NCBI RefSeq assembly: GCF_020991275.1
Contig: NZ_JAJLQY010000018.1
Location: forward strand, 37,130 to 101,129
Source of the DNA: Actinocorallia sp. API 0066
GTDB taxonomy: Bacteria; Actinomycetota; Actinomycetes; Streptosporangiales; Streptosporangiaceae
Length of the DNA: 64,000 nucleotides
Reading direction: 5' to 3'
The position numbers were made by a program, and so were the translations under genes. Below, one piece after another: positions 48,457 to 58,637 of the stretch (position 1 is the stretch's first letter; the number at the start of each line of letters is the position of its first letter). The notes beneath the pieces are model-generated. The model made no database searches. It worked only from the letters and a program-made list of their open reading frames with translations, and was not told the DNA's origin.

Positions 48457-49896
48457 GTGGAGACGTCGTTCTGGCGCGACCTGTGGCGGACCAAACCCGT
48501 CGACCAGATCGTCCGCGAGGGCGGCGGCGGGGAGGGCGGCCACCTCAAGCGGTCGATGACGCTGCTCCAGCTGACGTTCTTCAGCGTCGGCGCGACGCTC
48601 GGCACCGGCATCTTCGTCGTCATGGGCGAGGCGACGCCGCTGGCCGGGCCCGCCGTCGTCCTGGCGTTCCTGCTGGCCGCCGTCACCGCGCTGTTCTCGG
48701 CGCTCTCCTACGCCGAACTCGCGGGGACGATCCCTGTGTCGGGATCCTCCTACTCCTACACCTACGCCACGATGGGCGAGCTCGTCGCGTGGGTGTGCGG
48801 GTGGTGTCTGATGCTGGAGTACGGGGTGTCCGTCTCGGCCGTCGCGGTCGGGTGGGCGCAGTACCTCAACGACTTCCTGGACAAGGCGTTCGGCTTCCGC
48901 ATCCCCGACGCGTGGTCGCAGGCGCCCGACAAGGGCGGCATCGTCAACCTCACCGCGGTCCTCGTCGTCGCCGCTATGACGGTGCTGCTGCTGCGCGGCG
49001 CGTCCGAGAGCGCGAAGGTCAACACCGCGATGGTGTTCTTCAAGATCGGGCTGCTGCTGTTCTTCTGCGTCGTCGCCTTCACCGGGTTCCGGTCGGGCAA
49101 CCTCACCCCGTTCATGCCGCTCGGCGTCGCCGGGGTGAGCGCGGCGGGCGCCCAGGTGTTCTTCTCCTACATCGGCTTCGACGCCGCCTCCACGGCCGGT
49201 GAGGAGGCCAAGAACCCCAAACGGGACCTGCCACTGGCGATCATCTTCTCCCTCGTCATCGTCACCACCCTGTACGTGCTGGTGGCGCTCGCCGCGGTGG
49301 GCGCGATGCCGTGGCAGGAGCTCGACAGCGACACCGAGGCTTCCCTGTCGGCGATCCTCACCGACGTCACGGGCACGTCCTGGGCCGCGCTGCTGCTCTC
49401 GGCGGGCGCGGTCATCGCCATCACGAGCGTCGTGCTCACCGTGCTGTACGGGCAGACGCGCATCCTGTTCGCGATGTCCCGGGACGGCCTGATCCCGCCG
49501 CTGTTCCAGAAGGTGAACGCGCGCACGTCGGTGCCGGTCGGCAACACACTCGCGGTCGGGCTGTTCGTCTCGGTGCTCGCCGCGCTGATCCCGCTCGACC
49601 ACCTCACCGACGCCACCAGCATCGGGACGCTGTTCGCGTTCGCGCTCGTCAACCTGGGCGTCATGGTGCTGCGCCGCACCAAGCCGGATCTGCCGCGCAG
49701 CTTCCGCACGCCGTTCTACCCGCTCACGCCGCTGCTCGGCGTCTTCTTCTGCCTGTACGTCATGCAGGGCCTCCGGTGGATCACCTGGGCGGTGTTCGGC
49801 CTGTGGACCCTCGCCGGGCTGGCGTTCTACTTCGGCTACAGCCGCAGGCACTCCGTCCTGCGCCGACAAGAGAGGGAACGCGCCGATGGCCGCTGA
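48457..49896 (+). CDS. APC-family cationic amino acid permease
   Basis: 479 residues, GTG start at 48457. About 12-14 helices; the CAT-type N-terminus (SFWRDLWRTKPVDQIVREG, LKRSMTLLQLTFFSVGATLGTGIFVVMGEATPLAGPAV) and FFSYIGFDAASTAGEEAKNPKRDLP identify the eukaryote-like CAT subfamily. A second transporter in the arc operon, probably for arginine or ornithine uptake. Its end overlaps the usp gene by 11 bases. Confidence 0.9.
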   Translation: METSFWRDLWRTKPVDQIVREGGGGEGGHLKRSMTLLQLTFFSVGATLGTGIFVVMGEATPLAGPAVVLAFLLAAVTALFSALSYAELAGTIPVSGSSYSYTYATMGELVAWVCGWCLMLEYGVSVSAVAVGWAQYLNDFLDKAFGFRIPDAWSQAPDKGGIVNLTAVLVVAAMTVLLLRGASESAKVNTAMVFFKIGLLLFFCVVAFTGFRSGNLTPFMPLGVAGVSAAGAQVFFSYIGFDAASTAGEEAKNPKRDLPLAIIFSLVIVTTLYVLVALAAVGAMPWQELDSDTEASLSAILTDVTGTSWAALLLSAGAVIAITSVVLTVLYGQTRILFAMSRDGLIPPLFQKVNARTSVPVGNTLAVGLFVSVLAALIPLDHLTDATSIGTLFAFALVNLGVMVLRRTKPDLPRSFRTPFYPLTPLLGVFFCLYVMQGLRWITWAVFGLWTLAGLAFYFGYSRRHSVLRRQERERADGR

Positions 49897-50809
49897 CAAG
49901 TCCACCGAAAGGCTGCTCGTCGGCTACACCGCCGACAAGCGGGGCGCCGACGCGCTGGCCCTGGGCGCCTGCGCGGTGCGCGGCATGGCCGCCGACCTGG
50001 TGCTCGGCCACATCCGCGCGACGGCCTGGCCGCCCGTCCCCGGCCCCGGCCACGTGGACGCCGAATGGGAGCGCTACCTGGACGACCAGGCCGCTTCCGT
50101 GCTCGAAAAGGGCGCCGCCCTCGCCGTCCAGGAGTACGGGATCGAGCCGGTGGAGCTGCTCGTCGGCGCCAACCGGGGGAGCGGACGCGGCCTGGCGAAA
50201 CTGGCGTCCAAAGCCGGGGCGGGCGTGGTGGCGATCGGTTCGGCGCCGGGCGGGCCGCGCGCCGGGATCGCCCTCGGCAGCACCGCCGACCAGCTCCTGC
50301 ACGGCTCGCCCGTGCCCGTCATGATCGCGCCGAAGGGCTACGCCGACCGCCGTCTCGAAGGGTTCGACCGCGTCACCGTCGCCTACCTGCGGGTCCCGGA
50401 GTCGACGCCCGCCGTGGCGCTCGCCGCCGAGGTCGCCGCCCGGCGCGGCATCCCGCTACGGCTGCTCACCTTCGCCGTCGACTCGCCCGTTCGCGGCAAG
50501 GGCAACGCGGCCATGGCCGAACAGCAGCTCCGCCGCCTAGTCGACACCCTGGAGAACGACCTGGCTCTCGCCGCCCGCGAGGCCGCCGAAGGCAGCACCC
50601 TCACCAAACGCGACGTCCTCACCCAGGTCGCCGAGGGCCGCGACGCCGCCCAGGCCGTCACCGGCGCGGGCTGGACCGAGGGCGACCTCCTCGTCTGCGC
50701 CTCCAGCGCCTCCGGCCCCCTCCGCCGCGTCTTCATGGGCGACATGTCCATGAAGATCATCCGCTCCGTCCCCTGCCCCGCCCTCATCCTCCCCCGCACC
50801 ATCAAATGA
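49886..50809 (+). CDS. Universal stress protein with two Usp domains
   Basis: 307 residues. First domain from LLVGYTADKRGADALALGA to GSTADQLLHGSPVPVMIAPKGY, second from VTVAYLRVPESTPAVALAAEVA to MGDMSMKIIRSVPCPALILP. Tandem Usp proteins are typical of actinobacteria, where several respond to hypoxia. Overlap with the permease and location at the end of the arc operon suggest co-expression under energy or oxygen limitation. ATP binding is plausible but the classic G-2X-G-9X-G motif is weak. Confidence 0.88.
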   Translation: MAADKSTERLLVGYTADKRGADALALGACAVRGMAADLVLGHIRATAWPPVPGPGHVDAEWERYLDDQAASVLEKGAALAVQEYGIEPVELLVGANRGSGRGLAKLASKAGAGVVAIGSAPGGPRAGIALGSTADQLLHGSPVPVMIAPKGYADRRLEGFDRVTVAYLRVPESTPAVALAAEVAARRGIPLRLLTFAVDSPVRGKGNAAMAEQQLRRLVDTLENDLALAAREAAEGSTLTKRDVLTQVAEGRDAAQAVTGAGWTEGDLLVCASSASGPLRRVFMGDMSMKIIRSVPCPALILPRTIK

Positions 50810-50835
50810 CCCGCCGGGGCGACTCCGTCGCGGAA

Positions 50836-50870
50836 TTGTGTACACAATGTGCACAAGGTACACTGTGTAC
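50836..50870. promoter_or_regulatory. Tandem palindromes directly upstream of the antitoxin gene
   Basis: TTGTGTACACAA (50836-50847) is a perfect 12-bp palindrome. GTACACTGTGTAC (50858-50870) is a perfect inverted repeat around one base and ends at the start codon. Both share the GTGTAC half-site. This is the usual layout of autoregulatory Phd/YefM operators. Confidence 0.75.
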
Positions 50871-51137
50871 ATGACGAGCCTTCCCATCGAGTCGATCCGC
50901 GACGTCCGGGCACATCTGGCCGAGGTCGTCGAGCGCGCCGACCGCGACGACATCCCCACGGTGATCACCCGGCACGGCCGGGAGGTCGCCGCGGTCGTGT
51001 CCATCGACGTGCTGCACAAGTACCAGGAGTGGGAGGAGCGCGAGATCAACCGCGTCATCGACGAGCGGATGGCGCAGCGCCCGGCGGGCGTGCCGATCGA
51101 GGACGTCATGCGCGAGACCCTCGCCCGCGGTGAGTGA
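50871..51137 (+). CDS. Type II antitoxin, Phd/YefM family
   Basis: 88 residues from the ATG at 50871. SLPIESIRDVRAHLAEVVERADRDDIPTVITRHGREVAAVVS is the Phd/YefM DNA-binding fold. The C-terminal part, with IEDVMRETLARGE, should bind and neutralise the toxin. The frame runs open to 50838, but that covers the operator palindromes. Overlaps the toxin gene by eight bases. Confidence 0.88.
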   Translation: MTSLPIESIRDVRAHLAEVVERADRDDIPTVITRHGREVAAVVSIDVLHKYQEWEEREINRVIDERMAQRPAGVPIEDVMRETLARGE

Positions 51138-51393
51138 GTACCGCACGGTCTTCCACCCCGAGGCGCAGGCCGAGCTGCGGAAGATCCCCAAGGACGTCGC
51201 GTTGCGCATCCTCGCCAAACTCACCGAGCTGGAGACCGACCCGTTCGGCTTCGGGACCGTCGCGCTGGTCTCACGGCCCGAGCGCCGTCGGCTGCGGGTC
51301 GGGGACCACAGGGCCATCTACACCGTTGACAACGGTGAACTCACCGTCTGGGTGATCAGGGTCGCGCACCGCTCCACGGTCTACGACCGCTGA
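51130..51393 (+). CDS. Type II toxin, RelE/ParE family
   Basis: 87 residues, GTG start at 51130. YRTVFHPEAQAELRKIPKDVALRILAKL and RLRVGDHRAIYTVDNGELTVWVIRVAHRSTVYD match RelE-type ribosome-dependent mRNA interferases (Arg residues and C-terminal His/Tyr). Paired with the Phd/YefM antitoxin, which overlaps its start. RelE versus ParE (gyrase) target cannot be fully distinguished; the GDxRxIYxV and VxRVxHRxxVY patterns favour RelE. Confidence 0.88.
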   Translation: MSEYRTVFHPEAQAELRKIPKDVALRILAKLTELETDPFGFGTVALVSRPERRRLRVGDHRAIYTVDNGELTVWVIRVAHRSTVYDR

Positions 51394-51515
51394 CCGCGTC
51401 GCGGCCGATCTCCTCCGGCGGGTGCCCTTGGACGGGCTCCCGGAGCGGGCCGCCGACCCGGTCGAGTAGCATCGCGCGGGCTGTGGGCTCACGCGCGGTG
51501 AACGGGTGGTTAAGG

Positions 51516-51534
51516 TTAGGTAAGGCTTGCCTGC
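51516..51534. promoter_or_regulatory. Iron-box-like sequence upstream of the suf operon
   Basis: TTAGGTAAGGCTTGCCTGC matches 14 of 19 positions of the DtxR/IdeR consensus TTAGGTTAGGCTAACCTAA by eye. It lies 61 bases before the proposed sufR start. Iron-dependent repression of suf would fit, alongside autoregulation by SufR. Not verified by any scan. Confidence 0.5.
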
Positions 51535-51594
51535 GTGAGCGGGATTACCGGGATTCGTTTGGTTGTGGGGAAGGAATTACGGCACACTGACGTT

Positions 51595-52344
51595 GTGAAA
51601 AACGTGCCCGAGAACGCGTCGCAGGTCACGGCCGGTACCCCGGCCGTCGTCGGCGTGCCTCGGGCGGAGCGGGACACTCGGGCGCGGGTCGCCAGGCTGA
51701 TTCTGGAGAACGGGCCCGTGGCGGCGTCGGCGCTGGGGGAGCGGCTCGGGCTGACGCCCGCGGCGGTTCGCAGGCACCTGGACGCGTTGCTGGCCGACGG
51801 CATGATCGAGGTCGAGGTCAAGCGGACCAGGCCCGCCGCCACCCGCGGCAGGGGCAGGCCCGCCAAGCTGTTCGCGATCACCGACCGCGGCCGCAACACG
51901 TTCGTGCACGCCTACGACGACCTCGCCGCCAACGCGCTGAAGTTCCTGGCCGAGGCGGCCGGGCCCGAGGCCGTCGCGGAGTTCGCGCGCCGTCAGCTCG
52001 CCGGCCTGGAGAACCGCTACGGCCCCGGCCTGCGCGCGCTGCCGCCCGAGCAGCGCGTCAAGGCGCTGGTCGAGGCGCTCTCGGCCGAGGGCTACGCGGC
52101 CTCGGCGAGCAAGGCGCCGCACGTCCTGGGCGGCATCCAGCTGTGCCAGCACCACTGCCCGGTCGCCCACGTGGCGGCCCGGTTCCCGCAGCTCTGCGAG
52201 GCCGAGACCGAGGCGTTCGCGCGCATGCTCGACACCCCGGTGCAGCGGCTGGCGACCATCGCCCACGGCGACGGCGTCTGCACCACCCACGTGTCACCGG
52301 TAAAAGCAGGTATTAACGAGGAGTCCGGAGGGATCTCCCTATGA
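51595..52344 (+). CDS. sufR: SufR-type Fe-S-dependent transcriptional repressor of the suf operon
   Basis: About 249 residues from the GTG at 51595 ([10 protein letters not shown]); a GTG at 51535 would add 20 but lies on the iron-box region. The winged HTH is in [39 protein letters not shown] with the wing [17 protein letters not shown]. The C-terminal half carries Cys in [23 protein letters not shown] and DGVCTTHV, expected to ligate an Fe-S cluster. Its stop overlaps the sufB start by ATGA. Proposed to repress the operon when clusters are sufficient. Confidence 0.92.
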   Translation: MKNVPENASQVTAGTPAVVGVPRAERDTRARVARLILENGPVAASALGERLGLTPAAVRRHLDALLADGMIEVEVKRTRPAATRGRGRPAKLFAITDRGRNTFVHAYDDLAANALKFLAEAAGPEAVAEFARRQLAGLENRYGPGLRALPPEQRVKALVEALSAEGYAASASKAPHVLGGIQLCQHHCPVAHVAARFPQLCEAETEAFARMLDTPVQRLATIAHGDGVCTTHVSPVKAGINEESGGISL

Positions 52345-53753
52345 CTACGGCAGCCAACCCCGAACTAGAGGGTCTGGGCAACTACAAGTACGGCTGGGCC
52401 GACTCCGACGCGGCGGGAGCCGCGGCCAGGCGCGGCCTGTCGGAAGCGGTGGTCCGCGACATCTCGGCGAAGAAGGACGAGCCCGAATGGATGCTCGACC
52501 TCCGCCTCAAGGGGCTGCGGCTGTTCGACCGCAAGCCGATGCCGCACTGGGGCTCGGACCTGTCGGAGATCGACTTCGACAACATCAAGTACTTCGTGCG
52601 CTCCACCGAGAAGCAGGCCGAGTCCTGGGAGGACCTGCCCGAGGACATCAAGAACACCTACGACAGGCTGGGCATCCCCGAGGCGGAGAAGCAGCGGCTG
52701 ATCGCGGGCGTCGCGGCCCAGTACGAGTCGGAGGTCGTCTACCACAAGATCCGTGAGGACCTCGAGGAGAAGGGCGTCATCTTCCTCGACACCGACACCG
52801 GCCTGCGCGAGCACCCCGAACTGTTCCAGGAGTACTTCGGCTCGGTGATCCCCGTCGGCGACAACAAGTTCGCCGCGCTGAACACCGCCGTGTGGTCCGG
52901 CGGCTCGTTCATCTACGTGCCCAAGGGCGTCAACGTGGAGATCCCGCTCCAGGCGTACTTCCGGATCAACACCGAGAACATGGGCCAGTTCGAGCGGACC
53001 CTGATCATCGTCGACGAGGACGCCTACGTCCACTACGTCGAGGGCTGTACCGCGCCGATCTACAAGTCCGACTCGCTGCACTCGGCCGTCGTGGAGATCG
53101 TCGTGAAGAAGGGCGGCCGCTGCCGCTACACCACGATCCAGAACTGGTCGAACAACGTCTACAACCTCGTCACCAAGCGCGCCGTCGCCTACGAGGGCGC
53201 GACGATGGAGTGGGTGGACGGCAACATCGGCTCCAAGGTCACCATGAAGTACCCGGCGGTGTACCTGATGGGCCCGCACGCCAAGGGCGAGACGCTGTCC
53301 ATCGCGTTCGCCGGGGCCGGCCAGCACCAGGACGCGGGCGCCAAGATGGTGCACTGCGCCCCGCACACGTCGTCCTCGATCATCTCCAAGTCCGTCGCCC
53401 GTGGCGGCGGCCGCACCTCCTACCGCGGCCTGGTCCAGGTCCAGGAGGGCGCCGAGCACAGCAAGTCCACCGTGAAGTGCGACGCGCTGCTCGTCGACCA
53501 GATCTCCCGCTCCGACACCTACCCGTACGTCGACGTCCGCGAGGACGACGTCGAGATGGGCCACGAGGCCACCGTCTCCAAGGTGTCGGAGGACCAGCTC
53601 TTCTACCTGATGAGCCGCGGCCTCACCGAGGACGAGGCCATGGCGATGATCGTCCGCGGGTTCGTGGAGCCGATCGCGCGGGAGCTGCCCATGGAATACG
53701 CGCTTGAGCTGAACCGGCTCATCGAACTGCAGATGGAAGGAGCCGTCGGCTGA
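52341..53753 (+). CDS. sufB: Fe-S cluster assembly scaffold SufB
   Basis: 470 residues, contiguous, without the intein found in mycobacterial Suf[26 protein letters not shown] near the N-terminus, [46 protein letters not shown], and C-terminal [25 protein letters not shown] with the Cys/Glu/His positions used for cluster assembly. Core of the SufBC2D complex. Overlaps sufR upstream and sufD downstream (TGATG). Confidence 0.98.
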   Translation: MTTAANPELEGLGNYKYGWADSDAAGAAARRGLSEAVVRDISAKKDEPEWMLDLRLKGLRLFDRKPMPHWGSDLSEIDFDNIKYFVRSTEKQAESWEDLPEDIKNTYDRLGIPEAEKQRLIAGVAAQYESEVVYHKIREDLEEKGVIFLDTDTGLREHPELFQEYFGSVIPVGDNKFAALNTAVWSGGSFIYVPKGVNVEIPLQAYFRINTENMGQFERTLIIVDEDAYVHYVEGCTAPIYKSDSLHSAVVEIVVKKGGRCRYTTIQNWSNNVYNLVTKRAVAYEGATMEWVDGNIGSKVTMKYPAVYLMGPHAKGETLSIAFAGAGQHQDAGAKMVHCAPHTSSSIISKSVARGGGRTSYRGLVQVQEGAEHSKSTVKCDALLVDQISRSDTYPYVDVREDDVEMGHEATVSKVSEDQLFYLMSRGLTEDEAMAMIVRGFVEPIARELPMEYALELNRLIELQMEGAVG

Positions 53754-54877
53754 TGGGCGTGGAAGTCAAGCCTGTCTCGACCCTGTCGGAGCGGTCGTCC
53801 TACGACGTCGCGGACTTCGCCGTCCCCACGGGACGCGAGGAGGAGTGGCGGTTCACCCCGCTGCGCCGGCTGCGCGGACTGCACGACGGTTCGGCGGCCC
53901 CCGACGGCAAGGTCCACCTGGAGGTCGACGCGGCCCCCGAGGTCACCGTCGAGACCGTCGGCCGGGACGACCCGCGCCTCGGCTCGGGCTACACCCCGAC
54001 CGACCGGGTCTCCGCGCAGGCGTTCAGCTCCTTCACCAGCGCGACCGTCATCACGGTGCCGCGCGAGGCTGTCGCGTCCGTCCCGACCGTCCTGCGGCTG
54101 CGCGGCGACGACCCGGGCCAGGCCGCCTACGGGCACACCACGGTGATCGTGGAGCCGTTCGGCAGGGCGACCATCGTGCTGGACCACTCCGGCTCGGCCA
54201 CCTACGCCGACAACGTCGAGTTCCTCGTCGGCGAGCAGGCGTCGCTGACCGTCGTCTCGGTCCAGGACTGGGCGGCCGACGCGGTGCACGTCGCGCACCA
54301 GCACGCCCGCCTGGCCAAGGACGCGAAGTTCACCGGCTTCAACGTCACCCTCGGCGGCGACGTGGTGCGCGTCCGCCCGTCGGTCTCCTACCACGGGCAG
54401 GGCGGCGACGCCGAGCTGTACGGCGTCTACTTCGTGGACGCCGGCCAGCACCTGGAGCACCGCCTCCTGGCCGACCACAGCGTGCCGAACTGCAAGTCCC
54501 GGGTCGACTACCGGGGCGCCCTGCAGGGCGAGGACGCGCACGCCGTCTGGATCGGCGACGTCGTCATCCGCGCCGAGGCCGAGGGCACCGACACCTACGA
54601 GCTGAACCGCAACCTCGTCCTCACCGACGGCACGCGGGTCGACTCGGTGCCGAACCTGGAGATCCTCACCGGCGAGGTCGCCGGCGCGGGCCACGCGTCG
54701 GCGTCCGGCCGCCTGGACGAGGAGCACCTGTTCTACCTCCAGGCGCGCGGCATTCCGGCGGACGACGCCAAGCGCATGGTCGTGCGCGGCTACCTCAACC
54801 AGATCGTCCAGCGCATCGAGGTGGACGAGCTGCGGGCGCGGGTCGAGGCGGCGATCGACGCGGAGCTGACCCGGTGA
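53753..54877 (+). CDS. sufD: Fe-S cluster assembly protein SufD
   Basis: 374 residues, paralogue of SufB. REEEWRFTPLRRLRGLHDGS N-terminus, VPNLEILTGEVAGAGHASASGRLDEEHLFYLQARGIPADDAKRMVVRGYL at the end is the conserved beta-helix terminus. Starts on the last base of the sufB stop, and its own stop overlaps the Rieske gene. Confidence 0.97.
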   Translation: MGVEVKPVSTLSERSSYDVADFAVPTGREEEWRFTPLRRLRGLHDGSAAPDGKVHLEVDAAPEVTVETVGRDDPRLGSGYTPTDRVSAQAFSSFTSATVITVPREAVASVPTVLRLRGDDPGQAAYGHTTVIVEPFGRATIVLDHSGSATYADNVEFLVGEQASLTVVSVQDWAADAVHVAHQHARLAKDAKFTGFNVTLGGDVVRVRPSVSYHGQGGDAELYGVYFVDAGQHLEHRLLADHSVPNCKSRVDYRGALQGEDAHAVWIGDVVIRAEAEGTDTYELNRNLVLTDGTRVDSVPNLEILTGEVAGAGHASASGRLDEEHLFYLQARGIPADDAKRMVVRGYLNQIVQRIEVDELRARVEAAIDAELTR

Positions 54878-55209
54878 GCGGATACGTCGACATCGGGCCG
54901 GTCGCCGAGATCGCCGACGACACGCCCGTCGTCGTGGAGATCGAGGACGTGCCCGTCGTGCTCGTCAAGACCGGCGGCGAGGTGTACGCGATGAACGACA
55001 TCTGCTCACACGCCGAGGTCTCGCTCTCCGAGGGCGAGGTCTACAACGGAACACTGGAGTGCTGGCTGCACGGGTCCTGCTTCGACCTGCGCACCGGCAA
55101 GCCCACCAACCCGCCCGCGACCAGGGCGGTGCCCACCTACCGAGTGAAGATCGAGGACGGCCGCGTCCTGGTGAACGTCGCGGAGCCGTCCGAGTATGGG
55201 GAGTCCTGA
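54874..55209 (+). CDS. Rieske-type 2Fe-2S ferredoxin within the suf operon
   Basis: 111 residues, GTG start overlapping the sufD stop by GTGA. Rieske ligands [13 protein letters not shown] and CWLHGSCF (Cys-X-His, Cys-X2-His). Related to small ferredoxin components of non-haem iron oxygenases, but no oxygenase is near. Conserved in many actinobacterial suf operons between sufD and sufC, from memory. It may deliver electrons for cluster assembly or be an early client; unknown. sufC begins one base after its stop. Confidence 0.92.
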   Translation: MSGYVDIGPVAEIADDTPVVVEIEDVPVVLVKTGGEVYAMNDICSHAEVSLSEGEVYNGTLECWLHGSCFDLRTGKPTNPPATRAVPTYRVKIEDGRVLVNVAEPSEYGES

Positions 55210-55210
55210 C

Positions 55211-55957
55211 ATGGCCACGCTGGAGATCCGCGACCTGCATGTGACGGTCGCCGACAAGGAGATCCTGAAGGGCGTCAACCTGACGGTGAAGGCGGGGGAG
55301 ACCCACGCCATCATGGGCCCGAACGGATCGGGCAAGTCCACCCTGGCCTACGCCATCGCCGGACACCCCAAGTACACCGTCACCTCCGGCACCGTCCTGC
55401 TGGACGGCGAGGACGTCCTGGAGATGAGCGTCGACGAGCGGGCCCGCGCCGGCCTGTTCCTCGCGATGCAGTACCCGGTGGAGGTGCCGGGCGTGTCCGT
55501 CGCGAACTTCCTGCGGACCGCCGTCACCGCCGTGCGCGGCGAGGCGCCCAAGCTGCGGGTGTTCTCCAAGGACCTCAAGGAGTCGATGGCGAAGCTCCAG
55601 ATGGACCCGGCGTTCGCGCAGCGCAACGTCAACGAGGGCTTCTCCGGCGGCGAGAAGAAGCGCCACGAGATCCTCCAGCTCGAACTGCTCAAGCCGAAGA
55701 TCGCGGTGCTGGACGAGACGGACTCCGGCCTCGACGTGGACGCGCTCAAGGTCGTCTCCGAGGGTGTGAACCGCTTCAGCGAAGAGGGGGAGACGGGCGT
55801 CCTGCTCATCACCCACTACACCCGCATCCTGCGCTACGTGAAGCCGGACTTCGTCCACGTCTTCGCCGGTGGCAAGATCGTGGAAGAGGGCGGCCCCGAG
55901 CTGGCCGAGATCCTCGAATCCGAAGGATACGAGAAGTACGCGAAGGCGGGCGTCTGA
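55211..55957 (+). CDS. sufC: SufC, ATPase of the SufBCD complex
   Basis: 248 residues from the ATG at 55211. Walker [21 protein letters not shown], signature [15 protein letters not shown], Walker [18 protein letters not shown]-loop [10 protein letters not shown]. Non-transport ABC ATPase that drives conformational change in SufB-SufD. Confidence 0.98.
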   Translation: MATLEIRDLHVTVADKEILKGVNLTVKAGETHAIMGPNGSGKSTLAYAIAGHPKYTVTSGTVLLDGEDVLEMSVDERARAGLFLAMQYPVEVPGVSVANFLRTAVTAVRGEAPKLRVFSKDLKESMAKLQMDPAFAQRNVNEGFSGGEKKRHEILQLELLKPKIAVLDETDSGLDVDALKVVSEGVNRFSEEGETGVLLITHYTRILRYVKPDFVHVFAGGKIVEEGGPELAEILESEGYEKYAKAGV

Positions 55958-57223
<1,266 letters not shown>

Positions 57224-57679
57224 GTGCAGCTTGAATCCATGTACCAGGAGATCATCCTGGACCACTACCGGAACCCGCAGCACCGTGGGCTGCGGGAGCC
57301 GTTCGGGGCCGAGGTCCACCACGTGAACCCGACGTGCGGTGACGAGATCACTCTGCGGGTCGCGTTGGAGGGCGCCGGTGACGACGCGGTGGTCAAGGAC
57401 GTCTCCTACGAGAACCAGGGGTGCTCGATCAGCCAGGCGAGCGCCTCGGTGATGAGCGAGCTGATCATCGGCCGGTCCGTCAAGGACGCGATGCGTGTCG
57501 GCGAGGAGTTCCTCGCCCTCATGCAGTCGCGCGGCGAGCTGGAGCCCGACGAGGACATCCTGGAGGACGCCGTCGCGTTCGCCGGGGTGTCCAGGTATCC
57601 CGCGCGCGTGAAGTGCGCCCTGCTGGGCTGGATGGCCTGGAAGGACGCGACAGCCCAGACCCTGGAGAAGGCATCATGA
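57224..57679 (+). CDS. sufU: SufU, zinc-dependent sulfurtransferase
   Basis: 151 residues, GTG start directly after sufS. YQEIILDHYRNPQHRGL, NPTCGDEITLRVALEG (Cys, Asp), ENQGCSISQASASVMSELI (Cys) and RVKCALLGWMAW (Cys) are the zinc ligands and acceptor Cys of Gram-positive SufU. Accepts persulfide from SufS. Overlaps sufT by ATGA. Confidence 0.96.
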   Translation: MQLESMYQEIILDHYRNPQHRGLREPFGAEVHHVNPTCGDEITLRVALEGAGDDAVVKDVSYENQGCSISQASASVMSELIIGRSVKDAMRVGEEFLALMQSRGELEPDEDILEDAVAFAGVSRYPARVKCALLGWMAWKDATAQTLEKAS

Positions 57680-58056
57680 CCGAGAACGCAGAGCTCTCGC
57701 CGTCCGAGGAGTCGGTGCTCGACGCCCTCACCGGCGGCTCCGAGGAGGAGGAGCAGATCCTCGACGCCCTCCGCGACGTCGTGGACCCGGAACTCGGCAT
57801 CAACGTGGTCGACCTGGGCCTCATCTACGGCCTCAACGTCGACGAGACCGAGGGCCACAAACTCCTCACCGTCGACATGACCCTCACCAGCGCCGCCTGC
57901 CCCCTCACCGACGTCATCGAGGACCAGGCCCAGTCCGCCACCGCCGACCTCGTAGACGAACTAAAGATCAACTGGGTCTGGCTCCCCCCATGGGGCCCCG
58001 ACAAAATCACCGAAGACGGCCGAGAACAACTCCGCGCCCTCGGCTTCAACGTCTAA
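57676..58056 (+). CDS. sufT: SufT/MIP18-family Fe-S maturation factor (DUF59)
   Basis: 126 residues from the ATG at 57676. Acidic N-terminus (residues 1-26), then ILDALRDVVDPELGINVVDLGLIYGLNVD, the DUF59 core, and MTLTSAACPLTDVIEDQAQSA with the conserved Cys. Last gene of the suf operon; SufT-like proteins help deliver clusters to client proteins. C-terminal codons are strongly C-ending. Confidence 0.93.
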   Translation: MTENAELSPSEESVLDALTGGSEEEEQILDALRDVVDPELGINVVDLGLIYGLNVDETEGHKLLTVDMTLTSAACPLTDVIEDQAQSATADLVDELKINWVWLPPWGPDKITEDGREQLRALGFNV

Positions 58057-58111
58057 CCCGCCACGCACTGTGAGCGGGCACCCGACCACCCGCGACCAAC
58101 GAAGCGCACTC

Positions 58112-58139
58112 AGCCCGGTCCCTTCAAAGGGCCGGGCTT
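58112..58139 (+). terminator. Terminator hairpin after the suf operon
   Basis: AGCCCGG-T-CCCTT, loop CA, AAGGG-CCGGGCTT, 55 bases past the sufT stop. Strong stem, no long T-run. Confidence 0.75.
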
Positions 58140-58637
58140 CGTGCTGCGGGAGGCACCGCATGCCGTCGATCCAGCGAGCACACCGCTTAGGTGCCTGAGC
58201 CGTCGGGATGTCGGTCGAGGACCCGGCCGGAGCGCAACTTCCCTACACAGCGCCTGATCTATCGGCGATGTCCACCGCGTCCCGGTGGCCTAATCGCGTG
58301 CGTACGGTGCCCGACTGTCGCTGGGCCAGGCACCGTACGCACGGGTCCGGACCCCAACCGGAAACCAGCCAGATGGCTGCAATTCGCTGTGACGTTCACG
58401 GCCGGCGCCAACTGATCCCGTGCGGGCAATTCTGGACTATCGGGCGGATATCGGCTCATGGCGGTCGGTGGCGTGTCCGATGGGCGTTATTTCAGGCGGT
58501 ACATAGTAGGCGCAGCATTCGGAACCTTTGGGGTGCCTTAATCTCTAGAGCCTGTTTGAAGTCTGATCGAGGTTTCTGATGTTCCCGTACTGGATAGCTG
58601 CCCGCGCGCTTTCTCAGTTGCCTCGAGCAGTGACGAC
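58140..58637. other. 498-base intergenic stretch without a convincing gene
   Basis: Open frames here are short and not protein-like. The region is less G+C-rich than its surroundings from about 58,430. A segment around 58,547-58,590 (AGAGCCTGTTTGAAGTCTGA) resembles ends of insertion sequences seen in actinomycetes, but no partner repeat was found. It marks the border between the core suf operon and the mobile-element-rich right end. Confidence 0.5.

Noticed and set aside
58191..58579. Two short rightward frames after the suf terminator
   Set aside because: No ribosome sites, atypical codon use and no recognisable features; treated as non-coding.
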